The notes beneath the pieces were generated by a model, which was given only the letters and a program-made list of their open reading frames with translations, had not been told where the DNA came from and ran no database searches. A program made the translations under genes and the position numbers. Positions 8,379-16,943 of a stretch of 64,000 bases of DNA are shown here, piece by piece; the stretch's first letter is position 1; each line of letters opens with the position of its first letter. The stretch comes from Alphaproteobacteria bacterium (lineage in GTDB: Bacteria; Pseudomonadota; Alphaproteobacteria; Rhodobacterales; Rhodobacteraceae): positions 1 through 64,000 of the forward strand of contig JAUIHM010000004.1 in the NCBI GenBank assembly GCA_030432315.1, written 5' to 3'.

Positions 8379-8810
8379 ATGATGGACCTGACACGTTTTG
8401 TCGAGGCGCAGGACGGGTGCCTGGAGGCGGTGCGGCGCGAGTTGCGCGCCGGGCGCAAGGTGACGCACTGGATGTGGTTCGTGTTTCCGCAGATCGCCGG
8501 GCTGGGGCAGAGTGCGATGTCGCGGCATTTCGCCATTTCCGGGCCGGAGGAGGCGCGGGCGTATCTGCGGGATGCGGTCTTGGGGCCGCGGCTGCGCGAG
8601 GCGGTGGCGCTGGCCTGCGGGTCGGGAGAGGCGGATCCGGTGGCGCTGTTCGGCAGCATCGATGCGCAGAAGTTTCAGGCGTCGATGACGCTGTTCGCCG
8701 TCCTGGCGGAGGATCCTTCGCCGTTCAGGGGTGCCCTGGAGCGGTTCTATGGCGGTGTGCGGCACCGGCGGACGCTGGATCTGTTGGGCGGGGAGGGCGG
8801 CGGTCCCTGA
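8379..8810 (+). CDS. DUF1810 family protein
   Basis: 143 residues. The family core is visible: DLTRFVEAQDGCLEAVRREL at the N-terminus, the central THWMWFVFPQIAGLG, and the SIDAQKFQASMTLFA segment. DUF1810 proteins are small, soluble, widespread and have no settled function. The gene lies on the opposite strand inside the peptide-transporter locus, 23 bases from the ATPase start, so it is read divergently from that gene and convergently with the permease. ATG codons at 8379 and 8382 are both possible starts. Confidence 0.85.
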   Translation: MMDLTRFVEAQDGCLEAVRRELRAGRKVTHWMWFVFPQIAGLGQSAMSRHFAISGPEEARAYLRDAVLGPRLREAVALACGSGEADPVALFGSIDAQKFQASMTLFAVLAEDPSPFRGALERFYGGVRHRRTLDLLGGEGGGP

Positions 8811-8977
8811 ACGGGGCCAGGGGAACCGGCCGGACCGGGGCGGCCCCTCCTGGCGGCAGGTGTGGTCACTGCCGTCCGGCAGGGCGATGCCATTGCCCGC
8901 GCCACCCGGCACGGTCCGTCGGATTCCTGACGGGCCGGGCGCGGGCTCTGGGCGATCCGTGCGGGTTTGGCGCATGT

Positions 8978-10108
8978 TCAGCGGTCCTTCGGATCGAGGG
9001 CGTCGCGCAGGCCGTCGCCGAGAAAGTTGAGGGCGAAGAGAAGCACGGTCATGGTGGCGGCGGGCCAGAACAGCATGAACGGGGCGTTGCGCATGTTCTT
9101 GGCGCCTTCGGCGATCAGCACGCCGAGCGAGGTCAGCGGTTCCTGCACGCCGAGGCCGAGGAAGGACAGGAAGCTTTCAAGCAGGATCACCTTCGGCACC
9201 AGCAGGGTCATGTAGATGATCACGGTGCCAAGGGTATTGGGGATGATGTGGCGCTGGACGATTTTCCAGCCCGAAACGCCGAGGGTTTCCGCGGCCTGGA
9301 CGAATTCGCGGCGGCGCAAGGAGAGGGTCTGGCCGCGGACGATGCGGGCCATGTCTAGCCACTCGACCGCGCCGACGGCGAGGAACATCAGAATCAGGTT
9401 GCGGCCGAAGAACACCACCAGCAGGATCACGAAGAACACGAACGGCAGCGAATAGAGGATGTCGACGACGCGCATCATCACGTTGTCGACGCGCCCGCCG
9501 ATGAAGCCTGCCGTCGCGCCGTAGGTGACGCCGATGACCAGGGCGACGGAGGTGGCGAGGGCGCCGATCATCAGTGAGATGCGCAGGGAGATCAGGATGC
9601 GGGCGAAGAGGTCGCGGCCGTTGGCGTCGGTGCCCATGATGAAGTAGAGTTCCTGGACATCGGCTTCCACCGTTGCGGAGAGGCCGTCGGCGGCGATTTC
9701 GGTGACTTCACCGTTGAAGAACACGTCGGAGCGGTCGAGATAGCGGCTGATGCGCGGGTCGATTTCGCGCTCCGAGGTGACCTCGATGATCGCTCGGCCG
9801 TTTTCGATGGTGATGGTGCCGATATCGACGCGGGCGCGGGAGAGCGCGCTTTCGGCGGCGGGGATGATGTTTTCGGCATGCGGATAGGGCGAGAGACTGG
9901 GCGGCACCTTGACGTACTGGGTGTAGACATTCGAGTAGCTGTGCGGGGCCAGCATCGGGCCGAAGAGGCCGGCGAGCAGCATGAAGATCAGCACAAAGAG
10001 CGACAGCATCGCCGCCCTGTTGCGGCGCAGGCGGATCAGGGCGGTGGCCCAGAGCGAGCGGCTCTGCGTGGCAAGGACGGGGGTGGCGTCGGCGGTCATG
10101 TCAGTCAT
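8978..10108 (-). CDS. Peptide ABC transporter permease (YejE/OppC-type)
   Basis: 376-residue inner-membrane permease. The N-terminal cytoplasmic tail and first helix (LWATALIRLRRNRAAML) are of OppC type, a periplasmic insert of about 120 residues follows, and the BPD_transp_1 core carries the EAA loop (EFVQAAETLGVSGWKIVQRH). The large insert is typical of YejE. The ATG at 10108 has a GAGGG site 6 bases upstream and overlaps the end of the preceding permease gene by 8 bp; an ATG at 10126 lacks such a site. It pairs with the OppB-type permease to form the channel. Confidence 0.93.
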   Translation of the reverse strand: MTDMTADATPVLATQSRSLWATALIRLRRNRAAMLSLFVLIFMLLAGLFGPMLAPHSYSNVYTQYVKVPPSLSPYPHAENIIPAAESALSRARVDIGTITIENGRAIIEVTSEREIDPRISRYLDRSDVFFNGEVTEIAADGLSATVEADVQELYFIMGTDANGRDLFARILISLRISLMIGALATSVALVIGVTYGATAGFIGGRVDNVMMRVVDILYSLPFVFFVILLVVFFGRNLILMFLAVGAVEWLDMARIVRGQTLSLRRREFVQAAETLGVSGWKIVQRHIIPNTLGTVIIYMTLLVPKVILLESFLSFLGLGVQEPLTSLGVLIAEGAKNMRNAPFMLFWPAATMTVLLFALNFLGDGLRDALDPKDR

Positions 10109-11018
10109 AGCGGACCCTCGGATCAAGCATCGCGTAGAGCAGATCGACGATGAGGTTGAAGACCACGACGAACACGGCGACGATCACGACCGTTCCCATT
10201 ACCAGGGTGTAGTCGCGGTTCAGGGCGCCCTGGACGAAATAGCGGCCGATGCCTGGAAGGTTGAACACCTGTTCGACGACGATGGACCCGGTCAGCAGGG
10301 CGGCGGCGGCCGGGCCGAGGTAGCTGACCGCCGGAAGGATCGCCGCGCGCAGGGCGTGTTTGACGACGACCATGCGTGAGGGCAGGCCGTAGGCACGGGC
10401 GGTGCGGACGTGGTCGGAGCGCAGGGCCTCGATCATCGAGCCGCGCACGAGGCGGGCGATCACCGCAACCTGGGGCAGGGCGAGGGCGATCACCGGCAGG
10501 ATCATCTGCCGCCAGTCGCCCCATCCCTGGGCCGGCAGCCACGAGAGAATCACGGCGAAAACCAGCGAAAGCACGGGGGCGACCACGAAATTGGGCACGG
10601 TAATGCCGAAGGTGGCCACGGCAATCACGGCGTAGTCGGTCTTGGTGTTCTGGCGCAGGGCGGCGAGGGTGCCGAGCAGGGTTCCGACCGCCAGCGCCAG
10701 CAGAAGCGCGGTCATGCCAAGCTGCATCGAAATCGGCAGACCTTCGGCGAGGATCTCATGCACCCGCTTGTCGCGGTAGATGAAGGACGGTCCCATGTCG
10801 CCGCGGACAAGGTTGCCGAGGTACATGCCGTATTGCTCATAAAGCGGGCGGTCGAGGCCGAAGGTCTTGTTGAGATTGGCCATCACCGTCGCTTCCAGCG
10901 TGCGTTCCTGGTCAAACGGACCGCCGGGGGCGACGCGCATCATGAAGAATGCGGCGGTGATGATGATGAAGATCGTCGGAATTGCCCCTACCAGGCGGCG
11001 CAGCGCATAGACAAGCAT
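10101..11018 (-). CDS. Peptide ABC transporter permease (YejB/OppB-type)
   Basis: 305 residues with six predicted membrane spans. The N-terminal YALRRLVGAIPTIFIIITAAF and APGGPFD segments mark OppB/DppB-type permeases, and RTARAYGLPSRMVVVKHALR is the EAA loop that contacts the ATPase. Its stop overlaps the start of the OppC-type gene by 8 bp. The binding-protein gene lies 90 bp upstream on the same strand. The partner set resembles the YejABEF importer, which in other bacteria takes up peptides including peptide antibiotics; the substrate is not deducible. Confidence 0.93.
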   Translation of the reverse strand: MLVYALRRLVGAIPTIFIIITAAFFMMRVAPGGPFDQERTLEATVMANLNKTFGLDRPLYEQYGMYLGNLVRGDMGPSFIYRDKRVHEILAEGLPISMQLGMTALLLALAVGTLLGTLAALRQNTKTDYAVIAVATFGITVPNFVVAPVLSLVFAVILSWLPAQGWGDWRQMILPVIALALPQVAVIARLVRGSMIEALRSDHVRTARAYGLPSRMVVVKHALRAAILPAVSYLGPAAAALLTGSIVVEQVFNLPGIGRYFVQGALNRDYTLVMGTVVIVAVFVVVFNLIVDLLYAMLDPRVRYD

Positions 11019-11108
11019 CGGGCGGGGTCCCCCATGTTGCGGTCATGTTCCGGGCGGCGTGCCGACCCGGCGGCGGACCCCGTCAGGGATCCGCCGCATC
11101 GTCTGCGT

Positions 11109-12695
11109 CTATTCCGAGATCGAAATGAACCGGCTCGGGTGGACGTTCTGGATGTTGTCATCCCAGCCGCTGATCTTCGGCGAAACCAGCGAATGCGAGG
11201 AATAGTAGAGCAGCGGCAGGAACGGCAGGTCGCGCATGAACAGCGCCTCCGCCTGCTGCAGCAGCGCCGCACGTTTGTCGAGGTCGATCTCGGCGGCGGC
11301 GGCGTCCATCAGCCCGTCGTATTCCGGGTTGTTGTAGTTGGCGTAGTTGAAGCCGTCGTTGTCGCTTTCGACCATGAACAGGAAGTTCTGCGGGTCGGAA
11401 TAGTCGCCGATCCAGCCGGCGCGGGCGACGTCGAAATCGCCCTTGTCGCGCAGATGGGCGTAGTGGGCGGAGGCATCGCGGACGTTGAATTCGACATTCA
11501 CGCCGACGTTTGCCCACATCTCCGCAATCGCGGTCGCCACGTTCTTGTGGTTCTCCGAGGTGTTGTACATCAGCTCGATCGTGGCCGGAGTTTCCGGCGT
11601 GATGCCCTTGGCCGAGAGGATTTCGATTGCCTTGTCCTCACGGTCGAGCATCGACATGTCGAAATAGTCGGTTTTCGGCGAGCCGGTCGAGTAGTTGCCG
11701 ATCCCCGGCGGGACGAAGCTCTCGGCGGGAAGCATGCCCTCGAAGATTTCGTCGGCGAGGAACTGCCGGTCGATCACCATTGACAGGGCCTCACGGACCT
11801 CAGGGTCGGACAGCAGTTCGTCGTCGTGGTTGAAGGCGTAATAGTAGGTGCCGAGATAGGGCACCACCCGGACCGCGTCGCCGTATTCCGCGCGCAGCCG
11901 GTCGACATCCTCGGTCGGCAGGTCGGAGCAGGACTGTACCTCGCCGGCTTCCCAGGCACGGACACAGGTGGCGCGTTCCTCGAAGGGCAGGAAGTTCACC
12001 CCGTCGAGCGCGACATTGGCCGCGTCATGAAAGTTTTCGTTCTTTACCAGCGCGATCTTGTCGTTCAGCGTGTTGGATTCCAGAACGAAGGCGCCATTGG
12101 AAACCATGTTGCCGGGTTGGACGAAATCGGCGCCGAACTGCTCAACCGATGCCGGGTGCAGCGGCAGGCCGGTCTGGTGGGTCAGCAGTTCGAGAAAGTA
12201 GGGCGTGGCCTGGGCCAGGGTAATGACCAGGGTGTGATCGTCCGGGGCTTCGACGCCCATGGTTTCGGGTGCGGCCTCGCCCTTGTTTACCGCCTCGGCA
12301 CCGGCGATCGGATAGAGGATGTTGGCGTATTTTGCACCGGTTTCGGGCGTCATGATCCGGCGCAGCGAGAACACGAAGTCGCCGGCGACAACCGGATCGC
12401 CGTTCGACCATTTGGCGTCGTCGCGCAGGTGGAAGGTATAGACGGTGCCGTCGTCGGAAACTTCCCAGGATTCCGCGACTCCGGGGATGACCTCGGCCTT
12501 GGTGTTGTAGACCACCAGGCCCTCATAGAGGTCACGGAGAATGTTTGCTTCGGCAACCGTCGACGTCTTGTGCTGATCGAGGGTTTCCGGGTTGCCGTCG
12601 TTGCCGCGCTGATACGTCACGGCACCGGCCGTGCCTGCGGCGAGGGCCAGCAGGGAGACCGACAGGGCGGCGCAGGTTATGCGTCCTATTTTCAT
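11109..12695 (-). CDS. Peptide ABC transporter substrate-binding protein (OppA/SBP family 5)
   Basis: 528 residues with a clear Sec signal peptide (Lys-Ile-Gly-Arg n-region, hydrophobic LSVSLLALAAG, AGA-type cleavage near residue 25). The mature protein begins VTYQRGNDGNPETLDQHKT, and the family signature WSNGDPVVAGDFVFSLRRI appears near residue 115, as in OppA/MppA proteins. It delivers peptides in the periplasm to the permeases encoded downstream. It is the first gene of the minus-strand transporter operon and is divergent from the polyol/HAD operon; the 228-bp gap between them holds the SorC-type operator at 12872. Confidence 0.93.
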   Translation of the reverse strand: MKIGRITCAALSVSLLALAAGTAGAVTYQRGNDGNPETLDQHKTSTVAEANILRDLYEGLVVYNTKAEVIPGVAESWEVSDDGTVYTFHLRDDAKWSNGDPVVAGDFVFSLRRIMTPETGAKYANILYPIAGAEAVNKGEAAPETMGVEAPDDHTLVITLAQATPYFLELLTHQTGLPLHPASVEQFGADFVQPGNMVSNGAFVLESNTLNDKIALVKNENFHDAANVALDGVNFLPFEERATCVRAWEAGEVQSCSDLPTEDVDRLRAEYGDAVRVVPYLGTYYYAFNHDDELLSDPEVREALSMVIDRQFLADEIFEGMLPAESFVPPGIGNYSTGSPKTDYFDMSMLDREDKAIEILSAKGITPETPATIELMYNTSENHKNVATAIAEMWANVGVNVEFNVRDASAHYAHLRDKGDFDVARAGWIGDYSDPQNFLFMVESDNDGFNYANYNNPEYDGLMDAAAAEIDLDKRAALLQQAEALFMRDLPFLPLLYYSSHSLVSPKISGWDDNIQNVHPSRFISISE

Positions 12696-12845
12696 TGCGT
12701 TCAGATCCCTCTCTGTTTGGGCGGATGAGACACTCTAGGACCCGCGTTAACGAAAAAGCAAGCATGCGCGCATCTGCTCGCGGAAGTTGATCCGTGGCGG
12801 CTGCCGTTGACGGTCCCGCGGTCGGTTCGGGTGGCGTCGGGCAAG

Positions 12846-12885
12846 CTTGACCGTGGACATTCGCGCGCTTTTGAGCAAATGCTCA
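12846..12885 (+). promoter_or_regulatory. Promoter element and SorC-type operator before the HAD/regulator operon
   Basis: TGAGCA-AA-TGCTCA at 12872-12885 is a 6+6 inverted repeat. It lies 27 bases after a TTGACC box (12846-12851) and about 50 bases before the probable TTG start of the HAD gene. Two similar sites stand before the polyol transporter (14626, 14645). All three are best explained as sites of the SorC-type regulator encoded at 13604, which would then autoregulate. The -10 box is not clear. Confidence 0.65.
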
Positions 12886-12923
12886 TCCTCTGCCGCAGGG
12901 AACGTGTCTTGGGAGGGACTGGT

Positions 12924-13607
12924 TTGGGGAGCATCGATCTGGTCATTTTCGACTGCGACGGCGTTGTTATCGACAGCGAGCACATTTCCGCGCGGATGCT
13001 GATCGCGGAACTCGCGCGGCGTGGCGTGGAGGTGACGCCGGAATACGTCAGCCGGAATTTCCTCGGGCGCAGCTATCCGGTGGTTCTTGCCCAGATCCGT
13101 GGCGATTACGGGGTCGATCTGCCGCCGGAATTCGAGGTCGATTACCGCAGGCGGCTGCTGGAGGCATTCGAGCGGGACCTGGTGGAGATGCCGGGTGTGC
13201 GAAAGGTGATCGGTGATCTGGCGGTGCCGTACTGTCTTGCGACAAGTTCGAGTCCGCAGCGGCTGGCGAGATCGCTCGAAATCTGCGGCCTGTCGGAGAT
13301 ATTTGCAGGCCTCACCACGACGGCGTCGGAGGTGCAGCGGGGAAAGCCGGCGCCGGACCTTTTCCTGCTTGCGAGTGAGAAGATGGGCGTGGCGCCGGAG
13401 CGCTGCCTGGTGATCGAGGACAGTCTCAACGGCATACGCGCCGGACTTGCGGCAGGGATGCAGGTCTGGCGGTTCACTGGGGGGAGCCACCTTCGGGGCA
13501 TCGATCTGAGCTGGACGTCCGAGGCGACGCCGCACGGTCAGTTCGCGTCGTACGATGAATTTTTCAGGATGGGCGCGACCCTCACGGCAGGAGCAGTCGG
13601 TAGATGA
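12924..13607 (+). CDS. HAD-superfamily hydrolase (beta-phosphoglucomutase-like phosphatase)
   Basis: 227 residues. The nucleophile motif FDCDGVVIDSEHI at the N-terminus, the cap helix region, the TSSSPQRL motif, the lysine in QRGKPAPDLFL and the acidic VIEDSLNGI motif are all present, so it should be an active phosphatase or phosphomutase on a small sugar phosphate. A TTG at 12924 with GGGAGG 7 bases upstream is the preferred start; longer frames to 12807 lack support and would read through the operator. The stop overlaps the ATG of the SorC-type regulator (ATGA). Similar phosphatases occur in Rhodobacter polyol operons; the substrate is unknown. Confidence 0.85.
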   Translation: MGSIDLVIFDCDGVVIDSEHISARMLIAELARRGVEVTPEYVSRNFLGRSYPVVLAQIRGDYGVDLPPEFEVDYRRRLLEAFERDLVEMPGVRKVIGDLAVPYCLATSSSPQRLARSLEICGLSEIFAGLTTTASEVQRGKPAPDLFLLASEKMGVAPERCLVIEDSLNGIRAGLAAGMQVWRFTGGSHLRGIDLSWTSEATPHGQFASYDEFFRMGATLTAGAVGR

Positions 13608-14563
13608 ATGAGAGCAGGCCGTCGGATCAGGACGTCAGTGCGCAGGACGAGGCGGCGCGGGCCGCCTGGCTTTACTACGTTGCAAATCAGACCCAGGACC
13701 AGATCGCCAAAGGGCTGGGCATTTCGCGCCAGCGGGCCCAAAGGCTGGTGTCGCGGGCGGTGTCGGAAGGCCTGGTGCATGTGCGCCTTGAGCACAGGGT
13801 GTCCGCCTGCATGGAACTGGAACGGGCGCTGCAGCGAAAATACGCGTTGCGCACATGCCGGGTTTCGCTGGGGCTCGGTCCGGGCGGCGATCCCGTCCGG
13901 TCGGTTTCGGCGGAAACCGCGGCGCTGATGGAGCGGTATCTGTCATCGTCCGATCCGATCGTGATGGCGGTGGGCACCGGCCGGACCATGCGGGCCGGGG
14001 TCGAGGAACTGACGGCGATGCAGTGCGAGCAGCATCGGATCGTCTCGCTCAACGGCAATATTTCGCCGGACGGGTCGGCCTCGTCCTACGATGTGGTGAT
14101 GCGGATCGCCGACCGGGTCAGGGCGCGGCACTATCCGATGCCTCTGCCGGTGATTGCCGGCTCGCCGGAGGAGCGCGAACTGTTCCATTCGCTCGAACCG
14201 GTGCAGCACACCCGCGAACTGGCGCGGTCGGCATCGGTGATGTTCGTGGGCATCGGCCAGGTCGATGACGCGGCGCCGCTGGTCATGGACGGATTCATCG
14301 ACCGGGAGGAACTGGCGAAGATGCGCGCGGACGGCGCGGTCGGGGAGATCGTCGGCTGGGTCTACGATTCGGAGGGAAAATACCTTGAGTCGGGTGCCAA
14401 TCTGCGGGTGGCCGGCGTTCGGGTCGAGCCGGGGCTGGAGGCGGACGTGATCGGAGTCGCGGCGGGGACCGTCAAGCTCGGATCGATCAGGGGCGCAATC
14501 TTCGGCAATCTTATCAATGGCCTGGTGACGGATGAGATAACCGCGCGGGCGCTTCTCGACTGA
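13604..14563 (+). CDS. SorC/DeoR-type sugar-binding transcriptional regulator of the polyol locus
   Basis: 319 residues. An N-terminal helix-turn-helix (about residues 24-55, NQTQDQIAKGLGISRQRAQR) is followed by a sugar-phosphate-isomerase-like effector domain with GTGRTM and VSLNGNISP motifs, as in the SorC family and SmoC of Rhodobacter sphaeroides. It probably senses a phosphorylated or free polyol and controls the downstream transporter and dehydrogenase genes. The start overlaps the HAD stop by 4 bp. Two operator-like repeats lie just after its stop and one before the HAD gene. Whether it activates or represses cannot be told from sequence. Confidence 0.88.
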   Translation: MNESRPSDQDVSAQDEAARAAWLYYVANQTQDQIAKGLGISRQRAQRLVSRAVSEGLVHVRLEHRVSACMELERALQRKYALRTCRVSLGLGPGGDPVRSVSAETAALMERYLSSSDPIVMAVGTGRTMRAGVEELTAMQCEQHRIVSLNGNISPDGSASSYDVVMRIADRVRARHYPMPLPVIAGSPEERELFHSLEPVQHTRELARSASVMFVGIGQVDDAAPLVMDGFIDREELAKMRADGAVGEIVGWVYDSEGKYLESGANLRVAGVRVEPGLEADVIGVAAGTVKLGSIRGAIFGNLINGLVTDEITARALLD

Positions 14564-14602
14564 ATCTTCTGCGCACGGACCGCAGCGGGCCCATCAACAG
14601 GC

Positions 14603-14658
14603 TTGACTCGAGGCATGATTTCGTGTGAGCAATAGCCCACATTATGAGAAATTGCTCA
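14603..14658 (+). promoter_or_regulatory. Promoter and two SorC-type operators before the polyol transporter operon
   Basis: A TTGACT box (14603-14608) is followed by TGAGCAATAGCCCA at 14626-14639 and TGAGAAATTGCTCA at 14645-14658, 19 bp apart and close to the consensus of the site at 12872. Each is an imperfect inverted repeat. The GGGAGGA ribosome binding site at 14666 and the ATG at 14677 follow directly, so bound regulator would cover or flank the promoter. Confidence rests on three related copies near one regulator. Confidence 0.7.
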
Positions 14659-14676
14659 TACTGTTGGGAGGAACAA

Positions 14677-15987
14677 ATGAAGCTGACGTATCGCGCCCTC
14701 ATGGGTGCCTGTGCGGTTGCCGCGCTGTCGACAGGCGCAACTGCCGAAACCATCACGATCGCCACGGTGAACAACGGACAGATGATCCAGATGCAGGGTC
14801 TGACCGATGATTTCACGGCGAAAAATCCGGACATCGATGTCGAGTGGGTCACGCTGGAAGAGAACATCCTGCGCCAGCGCGTTACCACGGACGTGGCCAC
14901 CAAGGGCGGTCAGTATGACGTGATGACCATCGGCACCTATGAGGTTCCGATCTGGGGCAAGCAGGGCTGGCTGGTCCCGCTCAGCGATCTGCCGGAAAGC
15001 TACGACGCCGACGACATTCTGCCCGCCATCCGTGGCGGTCTGACCGTTGACGGTGAGCTGTACGCGGCACCGTTCTACGGTGAAAGCTCGATGGTCATGT
15101 ACCGCAGGGACCTGATGGAGGCGGCCGGACTGGAAATGCCCGAGGCGCCGACCTGGGAGTTCATCGGTGAAGCCGCCCGTGCGATGACCGACAGGGACGC
15201 GGAAATCTACGGCATCTGCCTGCGCGGCAAGGCCGGCTGGGGCGAGAACATGGCGTTCCTCACCGCAATGGGCAATTCGTTCGGCGCGCGCTGGTTCGAC
15301 ATGGACTGGAAACCGCAGTTCGACACCGAGGCCTGGGCGAATACGCTCAACTTCTACATCAACCTGATGACCGACGCCGGCCCTCCGGGTGCGTCGTCGA
15401 ACGGCTTCAACGAAAACCTCGCCCTGTTCCAGACCGGCAAATGCGGCATGTGGATCGACGCCACGGTTGCGGCGTCGTTCGTGACCAATCCGGCGGAATC
15501 CACCGTCGCCGACCAGGTCGGCTTTGCCCTGGCGCCGGACAACGGTCTGGGCAAGCGCGGCAACTGGCTGTGGGCCTGGTCCCTCGCGATTCCGGCAGGT
15601 ACCCAGAAAGAGGAAGCCGCGAAGAAATTCGTCGAGTGGGCGACCTCGAAGGACTATCTGGAACTGGTTGCGGCCAAGGACGGTTGGGCCAACGTGCCTC
15701 CGGGAACCCGGACTTCGCTCTACGAAAATCCGGAATATGCGGAAATTCCGTTTGCCAAGATGACGCTCGACAGCATCAATTCGGCCGATCCGAACAACCC
15801 TGCGGTTGATCCGGTGCCTTATGTCGGCGTGCAGTTCGCGGCCATTCCGGAGTTCCAGGGCATTGCCACGGCCGTCGGTCAGCAGTTCTCGGCAGCCCTT
15901 GCCGGCACCACCTCGGTTGAGGATGCGCTGGCCAATGCCCAGAACCTTGCGACGCGCGAAATGACCCGCGCAGGCTACATCAAGTAG
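14677..15987 (+). CDS. smoE: Polyol (sorbitol/mannitol) ABC transporter substrate-binding protein
   Basis: 436-residue periplasmic protein of the SBP family 1. A signal peptide of about 23 residues (MKLTYRALMGACAVAALSTG) ends in ATA/AET, and the mature domain starts ETITIATVNNGQM. The segments YDVMTIGTYEVPIWGKQGWL and YAAPFYGESSMVMYRRDLM match the sorbitol/mannitol-binding subgroup. The true start is the ATG at 14677 with GGGAGGA upstream, not the longer frame from 14644 that covers the operator. It is the first gene of the transporter operon with permeases, ATPase and mannitol dehydrogenase. The symbol follows the Rhodobacter smo system by similarity. Confidence 0.88.
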   Translation: MKLTYRALMGACAVAALSTGATAETITIATVNNGQMIQMQGLTDDFTAKNPDIDVEWVTLEENILRQRVTTDVATKGGQYDVMTIGTYEVPIWGKQGWLVPLSDLPESYDADDILPAIRGGLTVDGELYAAPFYGESSMVMYRRDLMEAAGLEMPEAPTWEFIGEAARAMTDRDAEIYGICLRGKAGWGENMAFLTAMGNSFGARWFDMDWKPQFDTEAWANTLNFYINLMTDAGPPGASSNGFNENLALFQTGKCGMWIDATVAASFVTNPAESTVADQVGFALAPDNGLGKRGNWLWAWSLAIPAGTQKEEAAKKFVEWATSKDYLELVAAKDGWANVPPGTRTSLYENPEYAEIPFAKMTLDSINSADPNNPAVDPVPYVGVQFAAIPEFQGIATAVGQQFSAALAGTTSVEDALANAQNLATREMTRAGYIK

Positions 15988-16067
15988 GCAACCCCTGCGC
16001 TTCGGGCCGGTGCTCACGCCGGCCCGACCACTGAATTCAGAATCCCACATTTCGGAAGGTGCGTCCC

Positions 16068-16940
16068 ATGGCTACGCAACATTCCCGTTCCGCCGCACGG
16101 TTGATGATCTCACCTGCTGTGCTGCTGCTGCTCGGATGGATGATCGTTCCCCTGGCAATGACGCTCTATTTCTCGTTTCAGCGCTACAACCTGCTGATGC
16201 CGGGACAGGGCGGTTTTGTCGGTTTTGAGAACTACAGATATTTTCTGTCGGACCCGGCGTTTTTCTCGGCGCTGACCAATACGCTGCTTCTGGTCGGCGG
16301 CGTGCTGTTCATCACCGTGGTCGGCGGCGTGTTCCTCGCGATGCTGATGGACCAGCCGTTCTGGGGTCAGGGCATCGTGCGGGTGCTGGTGATCGCACCG
16401 TTCTTCGTCATGCCGACGGTGTCGGCGCTGGTGTGGAAGAACATGTTCATGAACCCGGTGAGCGGGTTGTTCGCCTTTCTTGCCAAGGGGCTTGGGCTGG
16501 AGCCGTTTGACTTCCTCGCCCAGGCGCCGCTGATGTCGATCATTCTGATCGTCTCGTGGCAGTGGCTGCCGTTCGCGACGCTGATCCTGCTGACCGCGTT
16601 CCAGTCGCTCGACAGCGAGCAGCTCGAGGCGGCGGAAATGGACGGGGCCAGTCCCGTCAGCCGGTTCCTGTTCATCATGCTGCCGCATCTGAGCCGGGCG
16701 ATTACCGTGGTGATCCTGATCCAGACGATCTTTCTTCTGTCGATCTTCGCGGAAATCCTCGTGACCACCAATGGCGGTCCCGGCACGGCGTCCACCAACC
16801 TGACCTATCTTGTCTATGCCCAGTCGCTGCTTCAGTTCGACGTTGGCGGCGGATCGGCGGGCGGTGTGATTGCCATCATCCTGGCCAACATCGTTGCCAT
16901 CTTCCTGATGCGCATGATCGGCAAGAATCTGGAGACCTGA
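16068..16940 (+). CDS. smoF: Polyol ABC transporter permease 1
   Basis: 290 residues with six membrane spans, MalF-type. The opening MATQHSRSAARLMISPAVLLLLGWM and the EAA loop (SEQLEAAEMDGASPVSRF) are visible. The ATG at 16068 lies 10 bases after a GGAAGG site; a GTG at 16059 is too close to that site. It forms the inner-membrane channel with the next gene, 3 bases downstream. Confidence 0.88.
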   Translation: MATQHSRSAARLMISPAVLLLLGWMIVPLAMTLYFSFQRYNLLMPGQGGFVGFENYRYFLSDPAFFSALTNTLLLVGGVLFITVVGGVFLAMLMDQPFWGQGIVRVLVIAPFFVMPTVSALVWKNMFMNPVSGLFAFLAKGLGLEPFDFLAQAPLMSIILIVSWQWLPFATLILLTAFQSLDSEQLEAAEMDGASPVSRFLFIMLPHLSRAITVVILIQTIFLLSIFAEILVTTNGGPGTASTNLTYLVYAQSLLQFDVGGGSAGGVIAIILANIVAIFLMRMIGKNLET

Positions 16941-16943
16941 GTC

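Noticed and set aside
8898-8942. Bulged GC-rich hairpin after the OppC-type permease
   Set aside because: Stem is interrupted by bulges and has no T-run, so not listed as a terminator, only noted in the DUF1810 finding.
10410-11783. Long plus-strand open frame (457 codons) over the transporter permease and binding-protein genes
   Set aside because: It is antisense to well-supported genes with clear families and has no ribosome binding site or recognisable domain; typical of GC-rich shadow frames.
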